46,080 nt of DNA from positions 1-46,080 of the IMG/VR virus record IMGVR_UViG_3300006735_000062; one strand, given 5' to 3'. The translations under genes were made by a program, and so were the position numbers. The notes under the pieces were generated by a model. That model searched no databases. It was given only the letters and a program-made list of their open reading frames with translations, and was not told the origin of the DNA. Source of the DNA: a virus. Shown one piece after another: positions 16,437-25,123 of the stretch (positions within the stretch are counted from its first letter, which is position 1; the number at the start of each line of letters is the position of its first letter).

Positions 16437-17889
16437 GAAGAATGAAGTGTATTTGCAGGTTGAGGCAGAACCTCACATCAATTATGAACTAGCAGACTTC
16501 TTCACCTTTGAAGTTGAGTCTGCAAAATACATGCAGAAAGCAAGAAGATATAAAGGATGGGATGGTAAGATCCGTCTCTATTCGCCAGGTACAGGAGAGA
16601 TCTATTGTGGTCTTATTGACTACTTAATGGATTGGGCGGATGAGAAAGGATACAAATATGCAATGGAGGACTCAAAGTATTTTGGTCATCCACTAAGTGA
16701 GAATGGGATGATTACTCCCAAGTCGGTTGTAGGGTTCGTAAAATCACTGCACCTACCCCCGAGTCTGAAGGTAAGGGACTATCAATATAAAGCGATCTAC
16801 GAAGCACTGAAACATAATAGAAGGTTGCTGCTGTCGCCCACAGCATCAGGCAAATCGTTAATGATTTATGCATTGGTGAGATTTCATACTAATGTTAACA
16901 GGAACGTTCTAATCGTAGTACCTACTACTTCTCTCGTCGAGCAGATGTATAAGGACTTTGAAGAATACGGATGGATGGCGACCAAAGACTGCCACAAAAT
17001 ATATGCGGGGCAAGAAAAATATACGGATCATAGCGTGGTAATTACCACTTGGCAATCTATCTACAAGGAACCTAGAAAGTGGTTCGATAGGTTCGATGTA
17101 GTGATTGGGGATGAGGCGCACCAGTTCAAAGCTAAGTCTTTGACTACGCTGATGTCTAAGTTGCATGAGTGCAAATACAGAATTGGTTTTACAGGAACAT
17201 TGGACGGTGCAAACGTCAATCAACTTGTATTAGAAGGATTGTTCGGACGTTGCTCTCAGGTCACAAGAACTAACCAGTTGATGAAAGCGGGGCATGTCGC
17301 CAAATTAAAAGTCAAAATCATTCTCCTCAAACATGAGGAACAACTTTTTGAGGGTTATCAGGATGAGATTGGATATCTAGTTGAGCATGAAGGACGGAAT
17401 AAATTTATCCGCAATCTTGCATGTGATCTAAAAGGGAATACTCTCATCCTTTTCAACTATGTAGAACGTCACGGAGTTCCCCTTTACGAGTTGATAAATA
17501 GTAACACAGATCAACCTGTACATTTTGTACATGGTGGAGTTGATGTTGATGATAGAGAAGAGATCCGCAGACTAACTGAGGTATCTGATAACTCTATTAT
17601 TATTGCATCCTATGGCACCTTTTCCACTGGGATCAACATCAAAAGATTACACAACGTTATTTTTGCTAGTCCTTCTAAGTCCCGAGTGAGGAACCTTCAA
17701 TCTATAGGTCGTGTTCTGAGGAAAGGCGAAAACAAATCACAAGCAACATTATATGATATTGCTGATGACATCTCCACGGACAGAGGCAACAACTATACCC
17801 TCAATCATCTAATGGAGAGAGTCAAAGTTTATAACGAAGAAAAATTTAATTATGAAATCATAGATGTAAAAGTAAAAACTTATGATTAA
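16417..17889 (+). CDS. uvsW: UvsW superfamily 2 DNA helicase
   Basis: A 3'-5' helicase that unwinds R-loops and branched DNA and stops origin-dependent replication late in T4 infection. The N-terminal about 90 residues (KARRYKGWDGKIRLYSP) are the UvsW DNA-binding domain. Helicase motifs follow: Q-motif-like RDYQYKAI, Walker A SPTASGKS ending near residue 147, DEAH at 232-235, GFTGT, and motif VI QSIGRVLRKG. It has 490 residues (T4: 503). It starts inside the upstream oxygenase gene. Confidence 0.95.
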   Translation: MDLLIRKKNEVYLQVEAEPHINYELADFFTFEVESAKYMQKARRYKGWDGKIRLYSPGTGEIYCGLIDYLMDWADEKGYKYAMEDSKYFGHPLSENGMITPKSVVGFVKSLHLPPSLKVRDYQYKAIYEALKHNRRLLLSPTASGKSLMIYALVRFHTNVNRNVLIVVPTTSLVEQMYKDFEEYGWMATKDCHKIYAGQEKYTDHSVVITTWQSIYKEPRKWFDRFDVVIGDEAHQFKAKSLTTLMSKLHECKYRIGFTGTLDGANVNQLVLEGLFGRCSQVTRTNQLMKAGHVAKLKVKIILLKHEEQLFEGYQDEIGYLVEHEGRNKFIRNLACDLKGNTLILFNYVERHGVPLYELINSNTDQPVHFVHGGVDVDDREEIRRLTEVSDNSIIIASYGTFSTGINIKRLHNVIFASPSKSRVRNLQSIGRVLRKGENKSQATLYDIADDISTDRGNNYTLNHLMERVKVYNEEKFNYEIIDVKVKTYD

Positions 17890-18316
17890 TTACGCACGAC
17901 ATGATGAAGAGTTCTACGGTATTTTCAAATTAGTTAACGGTGAGGAAGTTCTCGGCAAAGCAGTTGCAACAGAAGACAATGGTGAAACATTGATCTTCAT
18001 ACAGGATCCTGTCTCTGTACATGCTGTTACCAAAGAGGTTGGTGAGACAAAGGTTGTTCGCGGTGTAGGTTTTGCGAAGTGGATGCAGATGTCTGATGAA
18101 GAGTTTTTCATTCTTAGAGAAAAAGATATCATCACCGTCGCGTCTATGAGCAAAGAAGTCATACTCATGTATGAAGCATACATTCTAGGTGAAGATGTCG
18201 CGTCCAAAAAAATGTCCCAGAACCAAGCGGATATCAAACAAACCGCAGGGTATCTAGGAAAAATAAATGAAGCGCGTGCTCTCTTTGAAAAGATGTATAA
18301 AGGAAATAATAGCTAA
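17882..18316 (+). CDS. LSm-like small protein (paralogue 1 of 4)
   Basis: A 144-residue protein. Its first half reads FKLVNGEEVLGKAVATEDNG then a beta strand and later a hydrophobic strand with KEVILMYEAYI. The pattern, a Gly-Glu turn, long bent strands and a hydrophobic C-terminal strand, resembles Sm/LSm proteins. The same pattern occurs in the products at 28571, 36232 and 36548. Here a charged helical tail of 40 residues is added. It overlaps uvsW by eight bases. Function is unknown; RNA or protein binding is inferred. Confidence 0.65.
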   Translation: MINYARHDEEFYGIFKLVNGEEVLGKAVATEDNGETLIFIQDPVSVHAVTKEVGETKVVRGVGFAKWMQMSDEEFFILREKDIITVASMSKEVILMYEAYILGEDVASKKMSQNQADIKQTAGYLGKINEARALFEKMYKGNNS

Positions 18317-18355
18317 GACAACCCTTGAACCCTTACAGTGTTATTGTACTTGGAA

Positions 18356-18383
18356 TTGACAAGTTTGTCAAGTATGTTATAAT
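18356..18383 (+). promoter_or_regulatory. sigma70-type promoter for gp55
   Basis: TTGACA (18356-18361) and TATAAT (18378-18383) are separated by 16 bases. Both are perfect host consensus hexamers. They lie in the only sizeable gap of this operon, 22 bases before the gp55 ATG, so the late sigma factor gene can be read by host RNA polymerase. Confidence 0.85.
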
Positions 18384-18405
18384 GTAAACAACGCAAAAGA
18401 TTTAT

Positions 18406-18876
18406 ATGAAATCGGCACCCAAGAAAAAACAACACTACGTTGATAACCAAGAATTCCTTGCTGCTATCATCAAATACAAGGAAAAGGTTGAGATCGCCAA
18501 GATCAAGGGTCTGCCGAAACCTCGTGTGAATAATTACATTGGTGGTTGCTTCCTGAAGATTGCAACTCACTTGTCATATAGACCAAACTTCATTAACTAC
18601 ATGTACAAGGATGACATGGTTTGTGATGGTATTGAAAACTGTATTCAGTACATCGATAACTTTGATCCTGCAAAAAGTAGAAACCCATTCGCGTATTTTA
18701 CACAGATTGTATATTATGCCTTCCTGAGACGGATCGCTAAAGAGAAGCGTCAGATGGATATCAAGGACAAGATTCTGGAGAAATCAGGTTACGATCACGT
18801 CTTTACCGTTGACGGGGACGCACATTCCGACTATAATCATATCAAGTCCCGTGTTGAGATGAACAGCAAACGCTGA
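18406..18876 (+). CDS. gp55: late transcription sigma factor (gp55)
   Basis: A small sigma factor that directs host RNA polymerase to TATAAATA promoters, working with the sliding clamp gp45. The block DGIENCIQYIDNFDPAKSRNPFAYFTQIV is the sigma region 2-like core, and FLRRIAKEKRQ follows. It has 156 residues (T4: 185). The late motifs upstream of gp18, gp19, gp20 and gp22 are its expected targets. It has its own strong host-type promoter. Confidence 0.93.
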   Translation: MKSAPKKKQHYVDNQEFLAAIIKYKEKVEIAKIKGLPKPRVNNYIGGCFLKIATHLSYRPNFINYMYKDDMVCDGIENCIQYIDNFDPAKSRNPFAYFTQIVYYAFLRRIAKEKRQMDIKDKILEKSGYDHVFTVDGDAHSDYNHIKSRVEMNSKR

Positions 18877-19523
18877 TGTACCCCATTCTTATCCAAGATA
18901 ATTTCTTTGATTATCCCGACAGGGTAGTTGAGTATGCAAACTCACTACCCTTTTTCCCTGGAAATGGGAACTGGCCAGGCAAGCGCACTGCGCCACTGAA
19001 CACTATTAATGAAGTTCTTCATCAGGAGATTTGTACCAGCATACTAAAGATCTTCTATCCAGAAGACAACTACATGTATGTTGCCGAATTGTGTTTCCAA
19101 AAGATTGAACCCTTTAGTGAAGATCAATACGATATCAAAAACAGGGGATGGATTCATCGAGACGAGAACTATCAGTTTGGTGGTATCATTTATCTGAATA
19201 AAGATCCTGAACCCGATACTGGTACGTCAGTATATGAATCCAAAACATTGACAGGTAATCGCTCAAATATTGATGAAGACTGTAAGGTTCGATTCTATCA
19301 AGGGCAACCAGTTTCTGACGAAGAGTATGAAAGACATTTTTATTCGACGCCTGATAAGTGGAAAGAAACTGTAAGAGTTGAGAATGTTTATAATAGATTG
19401 TTTATGTTCAATAGTAAAACTTTCCATGGAGTTAACACCTTTGGCACTAGGGAAAGATTGACCTTATCCTTTTTCTTTAAAGAAGTTTGTTCTAGTAAAT
19501 TTACTCCTCCTGGAATTCGTTAG
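18876..19523 (+). CDS. 2OG-Fe(II) oxygenase-like protein (DUF6445 type)
   Basis: A 215-residue protein. An N-terminal DNFFDYPDRVVEYANSLPF leads to the core: GWIHRDENYQFGGIIYLN supplies His and Asp, and FHGVNTFGTRERLTLSFFF supplies the distal His and an Arg. It starts on the last base of the gp55 stop (TGATG) and precedes gp47 by one base. It resembles the DUF6445 family of putative dioxygenases. The substrate is unknown. It is the third oxygenase in the window. Confidence 0.75.
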   Translation: MYPILIQDNFFDYPDRVVEYANSLPFFPGNGNWPGKRTAPLNTINEVLHQEICTSILKIFYPEDNYMYVAELCFQKIEPFSEDQYDIKNRGWIHRDENYQFGGIIYLNKDPEPDTGTSVYESKTLTGNRSNIDEDCKVRFYQGQPVSDEEYERHFYSTPDKWKETVRVENVYNRLFMFNSKTFHGVNTFGTRERLTLSFFFKEVCSSKFTPPGIR

Positions 19524-19524
19524 T

Positions 19525-20559
19525 ATGAAAACCCTTTTGATCACTGACCAACATTTTGGTGTTCGTAACGACAACCAACACTTTTTGGATCACTACAAAA
19601 AATTCTATACTGAAATTGTGATACCCTTTATCAAGGTATCTAAGATTGATACTGTGTTATGTCTGGGTGATACGTTTGATAAACGTAGATCAATTAACTT
19701 TATGTCGCTAGAAGCGGCAAAGGAAATGTGGTTTAACCCTCTTGAAGAGATGGGTGTGACAATGCACATGCTTGTGGGTAATCATGACATCTACTACAAA
19801 AACACTTTACGAGTTAATGCCCCAAGTGAATTACTGGGAGCATATGGGAACATCACAGTCTATGATGTCCCTACTACCGTTACTATTGGTGGTCTTCCTA
19901 TACTTTTTCTGCCTTGGATATGTGACGAGAATAGAGAAGAATCCCTCAGAACTATTAGTGAAAGTCCTGCTACTGTCGCTATGGGGCATCTTGAGCTTAA
20001 TGGATTTGAAGCTCACCCTGGTCATATGATGCACAATGGCATGGACTCAAACATGTTCAAACGGTTTGAGAAAGTGTTCAGTGGGCACTATCACATGAAA
20101 TCAAAACGAGATAATGTTCACTATCTCGGTAATCCTTATCAACTTTATTGGAATGACTACGGATGTAAAAGAGGATTCCATGTCTTTGACACAGAGACTC
20201 TTAAAACTACTTTTTACAGAAATCCCTTTGACACTTTTCATAAGCTCCATTATAATGGTGGAGTTAGCATACCGTCTGCGGACGAAATTAAAGGGTCCTT
20301 CGTCAAACTAATTGTCGAAGAGAAAGGTGATCATGCCAAGTTTGATTATGCAGTAAGACAACTGCAGGATCTGGGACTTGCTGATCTAAAAATCATCGAA
20401 GATCTAAGTGTTGATCTGGAGAATGGTGACGCGGTTCTGGAAACCGAAGACACCTTAACACTCCTTGACAACTACATAGATGAGATAGATTTGAAAGTTG
20501 ATAAAAACAACATTAAAGCTGTTATGAGATCTTTGTACATCGAAGCTTCAGAACTCTAA
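19525..20559 (+). CDS. gp47: recombination endonuclease subunit gp47 (SbcD/Mre11-like)
   Basis: The nuclease subunit of the gp46-gp47 complex, which processes DNA ends for recombination and host DNA breakdown. Metallophosphoesterase motifs are in order: DQHFGV, CLGDTFDKR, VGNHDIYY, GHLELNG and FSGHYHMKS. It has 344 residues (T4: 339). One small gene separates it from gp46. Confidence 0.95.
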   Translation: MKTLLITDQHFGVRNDNQHFLDHYKKFYTEIVIPFIKVSKIDTVLCLGDTFDKRRSINFMSLEAAKEMWFNPLEEMGVTMHMLVGNHDIYYKNTLRVNAPSELLGAYGNITVYDVPTTVTIGGLPILFLPWICDENREESLRTISESPATVAMGHLELNGFEAHPGHMMHNGMDSNMFKRFEKVFSGHYHMKSKRDNVHYLGNPYQLYWNDYGCKRGFHVFDTETLKTTFYRNPFDTFHKLHYNGGVSIPSADEIKGSFVKLIVEEKGDHAKFDYAVRQLQDLGLADLKIIEDLSVDLENGDAVLETEDTLTLLDNYIDEIDLKVDKNNIKAVMRSLYIEASEL

Positions 20560-20810
20560 TGTTTATTTTAACCGACGTATCCAGTGGTGGCATTTACGCC
20601 ACTACAGACAATTACGACAGAAAAGTCGTACATATCTTTGAGCAAGAAGAAGACGCTCAGAGATACATTACCCAATTGGCAGCAGATGATTATGAAGATG
20701 ATTTAGAAATTATGGAAGTTGAGCGTGAAGTTATTGCAATTAACTGCAACAACTATGGGTATCAATATTCCATCGTAACAAAAGACGACCTTGTAATTCC
20801 TCCACAGTAA
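20559..20810 (+). CDS. conserved small protein between gp47 and gp46
   Basis: An 83-residue acidic alpha/beta protein (MFILTDVSSGGIYATTDN, then HIFEQEEDAQRYITQL and a C-terminal YSIVTKDDLVIPPQ). It shares single bases with the stops and starts of gp47 and gp46 on both sides, so it is translated with them. No named family is recognised. A small partner or regulator of the gp46-gp47 complex is possible from position. Confidence 0.72.
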   Translation: MFILTDVSSGGIYATTDNYDRKVVHIFEQEEDAQRYITQLAADDYEDDLEIMEVEREVIAINCNNYGYQYSIVTKDDLVIPPQ

Positions 20811-22531
20811 TGATTACTTTTGAAACTATTCGTTGGAAGAACTTTCTTTCAACAGGTGACCAATGGACCGAAATTGAATTAAACGAATCTCAATCAACCT
20901 TGATTGTTGGTACAAACGGTGCGGGTAAATCAACCATGCTCGATGCTTTGTGCTTTGCTTTGTTTAATAAACCCTTTCGTAAAATCAATAGGGGTCAATT
21001 AGTCAATAGTATCAACGAAAAAGGAACTAAGGTAGAAGTTACTTTCTCTATTGGTAATGATGACTATCGTGTATTCAGAGGAATCAAACCTAATGTATTT
21101 GAACTTTATCGCAATAACAAACTGGTTGATCAGGATGCTGCTGCCAGAGACACGCAAAAATACCTGGAGCAATCAATCCTCAAACTCAACTTCAAAAGTT
21201 TTACTCAAGTTGTCATACTGGGATCATCAACTTTTGTCCCCTTCATGCAACTCTCCACAAGTCACAGGCGAGAAGTTATTGAAGATCTACTCGATATCAA
21301 CATCTTCTCAAACATGAATCAGTTGCTAAAGGATCGTGTTCGTACTTCTGTTGCTCAGAGTAAGGATTGTGATCACTTAGTTAACAGTGCAGAAGAAAGA
21401 GTACAGTCTCAAAGAAAGTTAATCTCATCTCTACAAGAGGTTAATGAAACTAGACAGAAAGAAAAGCAACAAAGAATTGCAACTAACCAATCAAGAATTG
21501 AAGAAGAGAAAAGTAATAAGTTAGATTTTGTTAAAGAACTTTCTCAAGTTGAGGAGTCGGTTGAAGGTGTTGATGATCAAAGAGATCTACTGAATGATCT
21601 TAGACAAAAGCAATCTGATGTTAATGCAGAACTGAAGTCTGCAGCAAAGGAACTTAAGTTCTTCAAAACACATGATGAGTGTCCTACTTGTTCTCAACAG
21701 ATCGAACCAGCATTCCAGAATGCTGTGATTGGATCTCTAACTGGTAGGGGTACGATACTCACCAAAGAGTTCAAAGAATTGACAGAACAAATTGCTGATG
21801 CAGTTGCTGTCATTGAGAAGATTGATGATATCTCTAGAAAATCTTTTGAACTTCAAAGTAAAATCTCTCGTAGTGATAAAGAAGTCGTTCGTTTGGAATT
21901 TGAAAACCTGGAGATTCAAAAAGAACTGACTAGTCTCATGACAGACACTCCTAATATCAGTGCCGAAGTTGAAACTCTTACAGCACTTGAGAAACAACTT
22001 GACGGAACTCTGAAAGAATGTGGTGAGGTTCGTAAAACTCTTGCTGAGTATCAGGTAGTATCAAATCTCTTGAAAGATTCTGGTATCAAGAGTCAGATCA
22101 TTAAAAAATATGTACCTATTTTCAATAATTTAATTAATAAATATCTGCAAAGTATGGACTTCTTTGTCAACTTTACCCTTGACGAAGAGTTTGGCGAAGT
22201 TATCAAAAGCAGATTTAGAGATGAATTTTCATATTCATCTTTCTCTGAGGGTGAGAAACAAAAGATTGACTTGGCACTATTATTCACTTGGCGCGAAGTT
22301 GCTCGTATGAAGAATAGTGTTGCTACAAACCTTCTGATTCTTGATGAAGTGTTTGATAGTTCCCTCGATGCCGCTGCTACTGGAGAACTTTTATCCATTC
22401 TTCGCAGTCTCGGTACTAGTACAAATCTATTTGTTATTAGTCACAAGGGTGAAATCTTAGTTGACAAGTTCCTCAGAACAATTAAATTTGAAAAGGTGAA
22501 TGATTTTTCAAAAATGTCGGACGATTCTTAG
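20810..22531 (+). CDS. gp46: recombination endonuclease subunit gp46 (SbcC/Rad50-like)
   Basis: The ATPase subunit of the gp46-gp47 complex. The N-terminal half-domain has Walker A GTNGAGKST at residues 34-42. Two long coiled coils flank the zinc hook CPTC (291-294). The C-terminal half has the signature SFSEGEKQKIDLALLF and Walker B LLILDEVFDS, then the H-loop in VISHKGE. It has 573 residues (T4: 560). It ends within the start of the next small gene. Confidence 0.95.
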   Translation: MITFETIRWKNFLSTGDQWTEIELNESQSTLIVGTNGAGKSTMLDALCFALFNKPFRKINRGQLVNSINEKGTKVEVTFSIGNDDYRVFRGIKPNVFELYRNNKLVDQDAAARDTQKYLEQSILKLNFKSFTQVVILGSSTFVPFMQLSTSHRREVIEDLLDINIFSNMNQLLKDRVRTSVAQSKDCDHLVNSAEERVQSQRKLISSLQEVNETRQKEKQQRIATNQSRIEEEKSNKLDFVKELSQVEESVEGVDDQRDLLNDLRQKQSDVNAELKSAAKELKFFKTHDECPTCSQQIEPAFQNAVIGSLTGRGTILTKEFKELTEQIADAVAVIEKIDDISRKSFELQSKISRSDKEVVRLEFENLEIQKELTSLMTDTPNISAEVETLTALEKQLDGTLKECGEVRKTLAEYQVVSNLLKDSGIKSQIIKKYVPIFNNLINKYLQSMDFFVNFTLDEEFGEVIKSRFRDEFSYSSFSEGEKQKIDLALLFTWREVARMKNSVATNLLILDEVFDSSLDAAATGELLSILRSLGTSTNLFVISHKGEILVDKFLRTIKFEKVNDFSKMSDDS

Positions 22532-22757
22532 AGTTTGGAAATATGCACTGGGTTCGTTCTCTGATGAGAAGACCGAGAGGTATGACAATGCTATTGTCAT
22601 TGTACGATCTATCGTGTTTTTCAGTTATCTCATTACTAATTGCTTCATTGTTGCTGGAGTGGTCCGCCACTGGGACAGTAACCAAAGTGTCCCCATAGTG
22701 TCCCCACACCTTGACGACGGTGCTATACTAGAATCAAACAAACGAAAGACCGAATGA
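22500..22757 (+). CDS. small membrane protein between gp46 and the VWA gene
   Basis: An 85-residue frame starts at ATG 22500, after AAAAGG, inside the end of gp46 (32-base overlap) and ends by ATGA overlap with the next gene. The part WKYALGSFSDEKTERYDN is followed by a transmembrane stretch (IVIVRSIVFFSYLITNCFIV). The C-terminal 25 residues overlap the promoter region of the next gene, which explains their polar, unstructured look. The function is unknown. Confidence 0.65.
   Translation: MIFQKCRTILRVWKYALGSFSDEKTERYDNAIVIVRSIVFFSYLITNCFIVAGVVRHWDSNQSVPIVSPHLDDGAILESNKRKTE
22582..22600. repeat. perfect 8-base inverted repeat
   Basis: ATGACAAT (22582-22589), a GCT loop, then ATTGTCAT (22593-22600). 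It lies in the 22500 coding frame, about 120 bases before the promoter of the VWA gene. It may be an operator or RNA hairpin, or simply coding sequence. Confidence 0.4.
22686..22729 (+). promoter_or_regulatory. regulated promoter of the VWA/peptidase gene
   Basis: Two direct repeats AGTGTCC(CC) start at 22686 and 22697, exactly 11 bases (one helical turn) apart. They end where the -35 element would be. An extended -10 box TGCTATACT follows at 22721-22729. The gene's ATG is 24 bases further on. The promoters at 25048 and 44714 share this layout. Confidence 0.6.
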
Positions 22758-24904
22758 TCAACCAGGAAGTCAAAGGCACTCTTGCCAAACTCCTCGCCAC
22801 CGAAAACCTTACTGTAGAGCATCGTAAGGTCAGCACGGCATGCTTTGACGTGGATACACGTCTGTTGATCCTCCCTATCTGGAAGACCGCTTCTAACACC
22901 GTGTATGACCTCCTGGTGGGGCATGAGGTGGGACATGCTCTCTATACCCCCAACCAGTCCTATGAACCCGCTCCTAAGGCGTTTGTGAATGTCCTAGAGG
23001 ATGCTCGTATCGAGCGTATGATGAAGGTGACCTATCCTGGTCTTCGCAAATCTTTCTTCTGCGGATACAAAGAGTTGTGGGATGATGATTTCTTTGGGGT
23101 TCGTGATGAAGATATGAGCACCCTTTCTCTGATTGATCGTATCAATCTTTACTACAAGGGTAATGCTCAGATTCCTTTCACTGAAGAAGAGAAGGTTTGG
23201 GTCAAGCGCACTAACGAAACTACATCATTTGATGATGTCATCAATCTGGCAATCGAATTGTATGAGTATGCTTGTGATAAGCAGCAGGAAAAAGAATCTA
23301 TCCCTGCTGAAGTGACACCTGATGGTGAGAAGTCTGCTGATAAGCAAGAGACAGTCACCAATGAAGGTGGTGAGTTGGAAGATGAAATGACCCACGAAGA
23401 GATGCTTGAAGAAGCAGCAAGGCGTGAGGGTGAATGGGATGATGAGAGAGACAGTGATGCTGATCTGGAAACACCTTCCTATGGTGGCACCAGCATGGAT
23501 GAGACCGTATCGATCACTGATGCTGCTCTACAGGAATCACTTCAGAGTCTTGTAGATGAGAATGCAAAGGAGTGGATCTATCTTTCTCTTCCTAAAGTGG
23601 ATGTTGATAAGTGTATTATCAGTCATGGTGAAATTCAAAAGGAACTGAATGAGTGGTTCTATACAAGAGAGTATGGTGATGATGAGACTAGAATCTATCA
23701 ACTGAATGCTGTTGATTATGGAATCAAGAAATACAATAGTTACAAGAAGTCTGCTCAAAAATCTGTTAACTACCTAGTCAAACAGTTTGAGATGAAGAAG
23801 TCTGCAGACAATTACAAGAGAACAGCAGTTGCAAAGACAGGTGTTATTGATACTAACTCTCTGTACAAGTACAAACTTACTGATGATATCTTTAAGAAGA
23901 TGACCATCACACCTGATGGTAAGAATCATGGTCTGATCATGTATCTTGACTGGTCTGGTTCTATGTCAGATGTTATGTTGGATACTCTGAAGCAAACTTT
24001 CAACCTGGTTTGGTTCTGTAAGAAAGCAGGTATTCCTTTCCGTGTCTATGCATTCCAAAGTGGCATCCATTCTTTCTATGGATCTGACAAGGATGTGCAT
24101 CCTGGTTTTGAAAGAAAGGACAATGTTCTCTCTTCTACCAGTGACTTCCGACTTCTAGAGATGTTCTCTTCTCGTCAGAATGCTCGCTCTCTTGAGAAGT
24201 CTATGCAACTTGTTTTCCTACAAGTATTCTCTTTCAACGGATGGAGACTTCCTACCTGCCGTACTTACAATCTTGGCGGTACTCCTTTGGCAGAAGCAGT
24301 TCTTTGCACCCGTGATTTGGTTACTAAGATCAAACGACTTGAGAATGTACAGAAAGTAAATGTTGTTGCTTTGACTGATGGTGAAGCGAATCCAATGTCT
24401 TTCTTGTCACCTTATCCTGAAGGCATGAATGTTATGGACAGGGATTTCCGTTCCAACTATCTTTGCCATCATCACCACAAAGTATTCTTCCTGAAGGATC
24501 CTAAGACTGGATACACTCGTAAACTTAACAACAGTCCCTACGAAACTACCAAAGAGATTGTGAGTTTCTATCGTGAGATCACTGACTACAATTGGATTGG
24601 AATTCGTATCTGCTCTAAAGCAGAACTTGGTAGGGTTGTTCGTGGTCTTCCCTTCATGGATGGTGAAGCAATTGATAAGCAATGGAAGAAACAACGCTTT
24701 GCTTCTATCAAGAATGAAGTAGGATTCACTGAGTCTTTCTATATGCCTGATAGGGGAATTGGAATGGGAACTCAAGACTTGGAAGTAAAGACTAAGAAAG
24801 AAGTTGCTACCAAGGCAGAACTCGCCCGTGCATTCAAAAAGCACATGGGTTCTAAAATGACAAACAAAACTATCCTCAATGCATTCATTGAGCAAATCGC
24901 ATGA
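22754..24904 (+). CDS. VWA-domain protein with HEXXH metallopeptidase motif (CobT-like)
   Basis: A 716-residue protein. Near the N-terminus is HEVGH (57-61), a zinc-peptidase HEXXH motif, followed by NVLEDARIERMM, which can give the third ligand. An acidic linker covers about 185-245. The C-terminal VWA domain has a complete MIDAS: DWSGS (Asp399, Ser401, Ser403), Thr510 in LGGTPLAEA and Asp542 in LTDGE. The closest named relative is CobT, partner of CobS in cobalt chelation, and a CobS-type ATPase lies downstream. Unlike a plain CobT, the peptidase motif is intact. It may be a MoxR-VWA chaperone or protease rather than a B12 enzyme. Confidence 0.8.
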   Translation: MINQEVKGTLAKLLATENLTVEHRKVSTACFDVDTRLLILPIWKTASNTVYDLLVGHEVGHALYTPNQSYEPAPKAFVNVLEDARIERMMKVTYPGLRKSFFCGYKELWDDDFFGVRDEDMSTLSLIDRINLYYKGNAQIPFTEEEKVWVKRTNETTSFDDVINLAIELYEYACDKQQEKESIPAEVTPDGEKSADKQETVTNEGGELEDEMTHEEMLEEAARREGEWDDERDSDADLETPSYGGTSMDETVSITDAALQESLQSLVDENAKEWIYLSLPKVDVDKCIISHGEIQKELNEWFYTREYGDDETRIYQLNAVDYGIKKYNSYKKSAQKSVNYLVKQFEMKKSADNYKRTAVAKTGVIDTNSLYKYKLTDDIFKKMTITPDGKNHGLIMYLDWSGSMSDVMLDTLKQTFNLVWFCKKAGIPFRVYAFQSGIHSFYGSDKDVHPGFERKDNVLSSTSDFRLLEMFSSRQNARSLEKSMQLVFLQVFSFNGWRLPTCRTYNLGGTPLAEAVLCTRDLVTKIKRLENVQKVNVVALTDGEANPMSFLSPYPEGMNVMDRDFRSNYLCHHHHKVFFLKDPKTGYTRKLNNSPYETTKEIVSFYREITDYNWIGIRICSKAELGRVVRGLPFMDGEAIDKQWKKQRFASIKNEVGFTESFYMPDRGIGMGTQDLEVKTKKEVATKAELARAFKKHMGSKMTNKTILNAFIEQIA

Positions 24905-25044
24905 AGTGTAAAGTACAACTGTTCATCGCTGGCACCGTATTTGATGAGATCGTAGTTGCAAGAGACTACGATCATGCCAGAAAGATCGCTCTCGCTCGCA
25001 ACCCTGAAGCAACCGTGATGGGTGTGACAGCAGTGTTCGATTAA
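24901..25044 (+). CDS. small hypothetical protein between the VWA gene and cobS
   Basis: A 47-residue protein starts by ATGA overlap with the VWA gene. It reads as a short beta-alpha-beta unit (KVQLFIAGTVFDEIVVARDY, then HARKIALARNP). It is too short for a named domain. A promoter element for cobS begins four bases after its stop. Confidence 0.6.
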   Translation: MKCKVQLFIAGTVFDEIVVARDYDHARKIALARNPEATVMGVTAVFD

Positions 25045-25047
25045 ATA

Positions 25048-25090
25048 ACTGTCCCAGGACTGGCACAAACCCCAGTCCATCTGCTATAAT
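25048..25090 (+). promoter_or_regulatory. regulated promoter of cobS
   Basis: ACTGTCC at 25048-25054 lies 37 bases before TATAAT (25085-25090) in an extended -10 TGCTATAAT. Between them an inverted repeat GGACTGG (25057-25063) and CCAGTCC (25072-25078) covers the -35 region. This looks like an operator or activator site. The cobS ATG is 34 bases after the -10 box. Confidence 0.65.
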
Positions 25091-25123
25091 AAACACATAC
25101 AAACAAAACAATCCGAGAATCCA

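Noticed and set aside
22135-22145. AATAAATA in gp46 as a late promoter
   Set aside because: It lies inside coding sequence more than 350 bases from the next start, in an AT-rich Asn-Lys-Tyr region, so chance is more likely.
22711-22716. TTGACG as the -35 box of the VWA gene promoter
   Set aside because: It lies only seven bases before the TATACT box, too close for a normal -35 element, so the extended -10 with upstream repeats is preferred.
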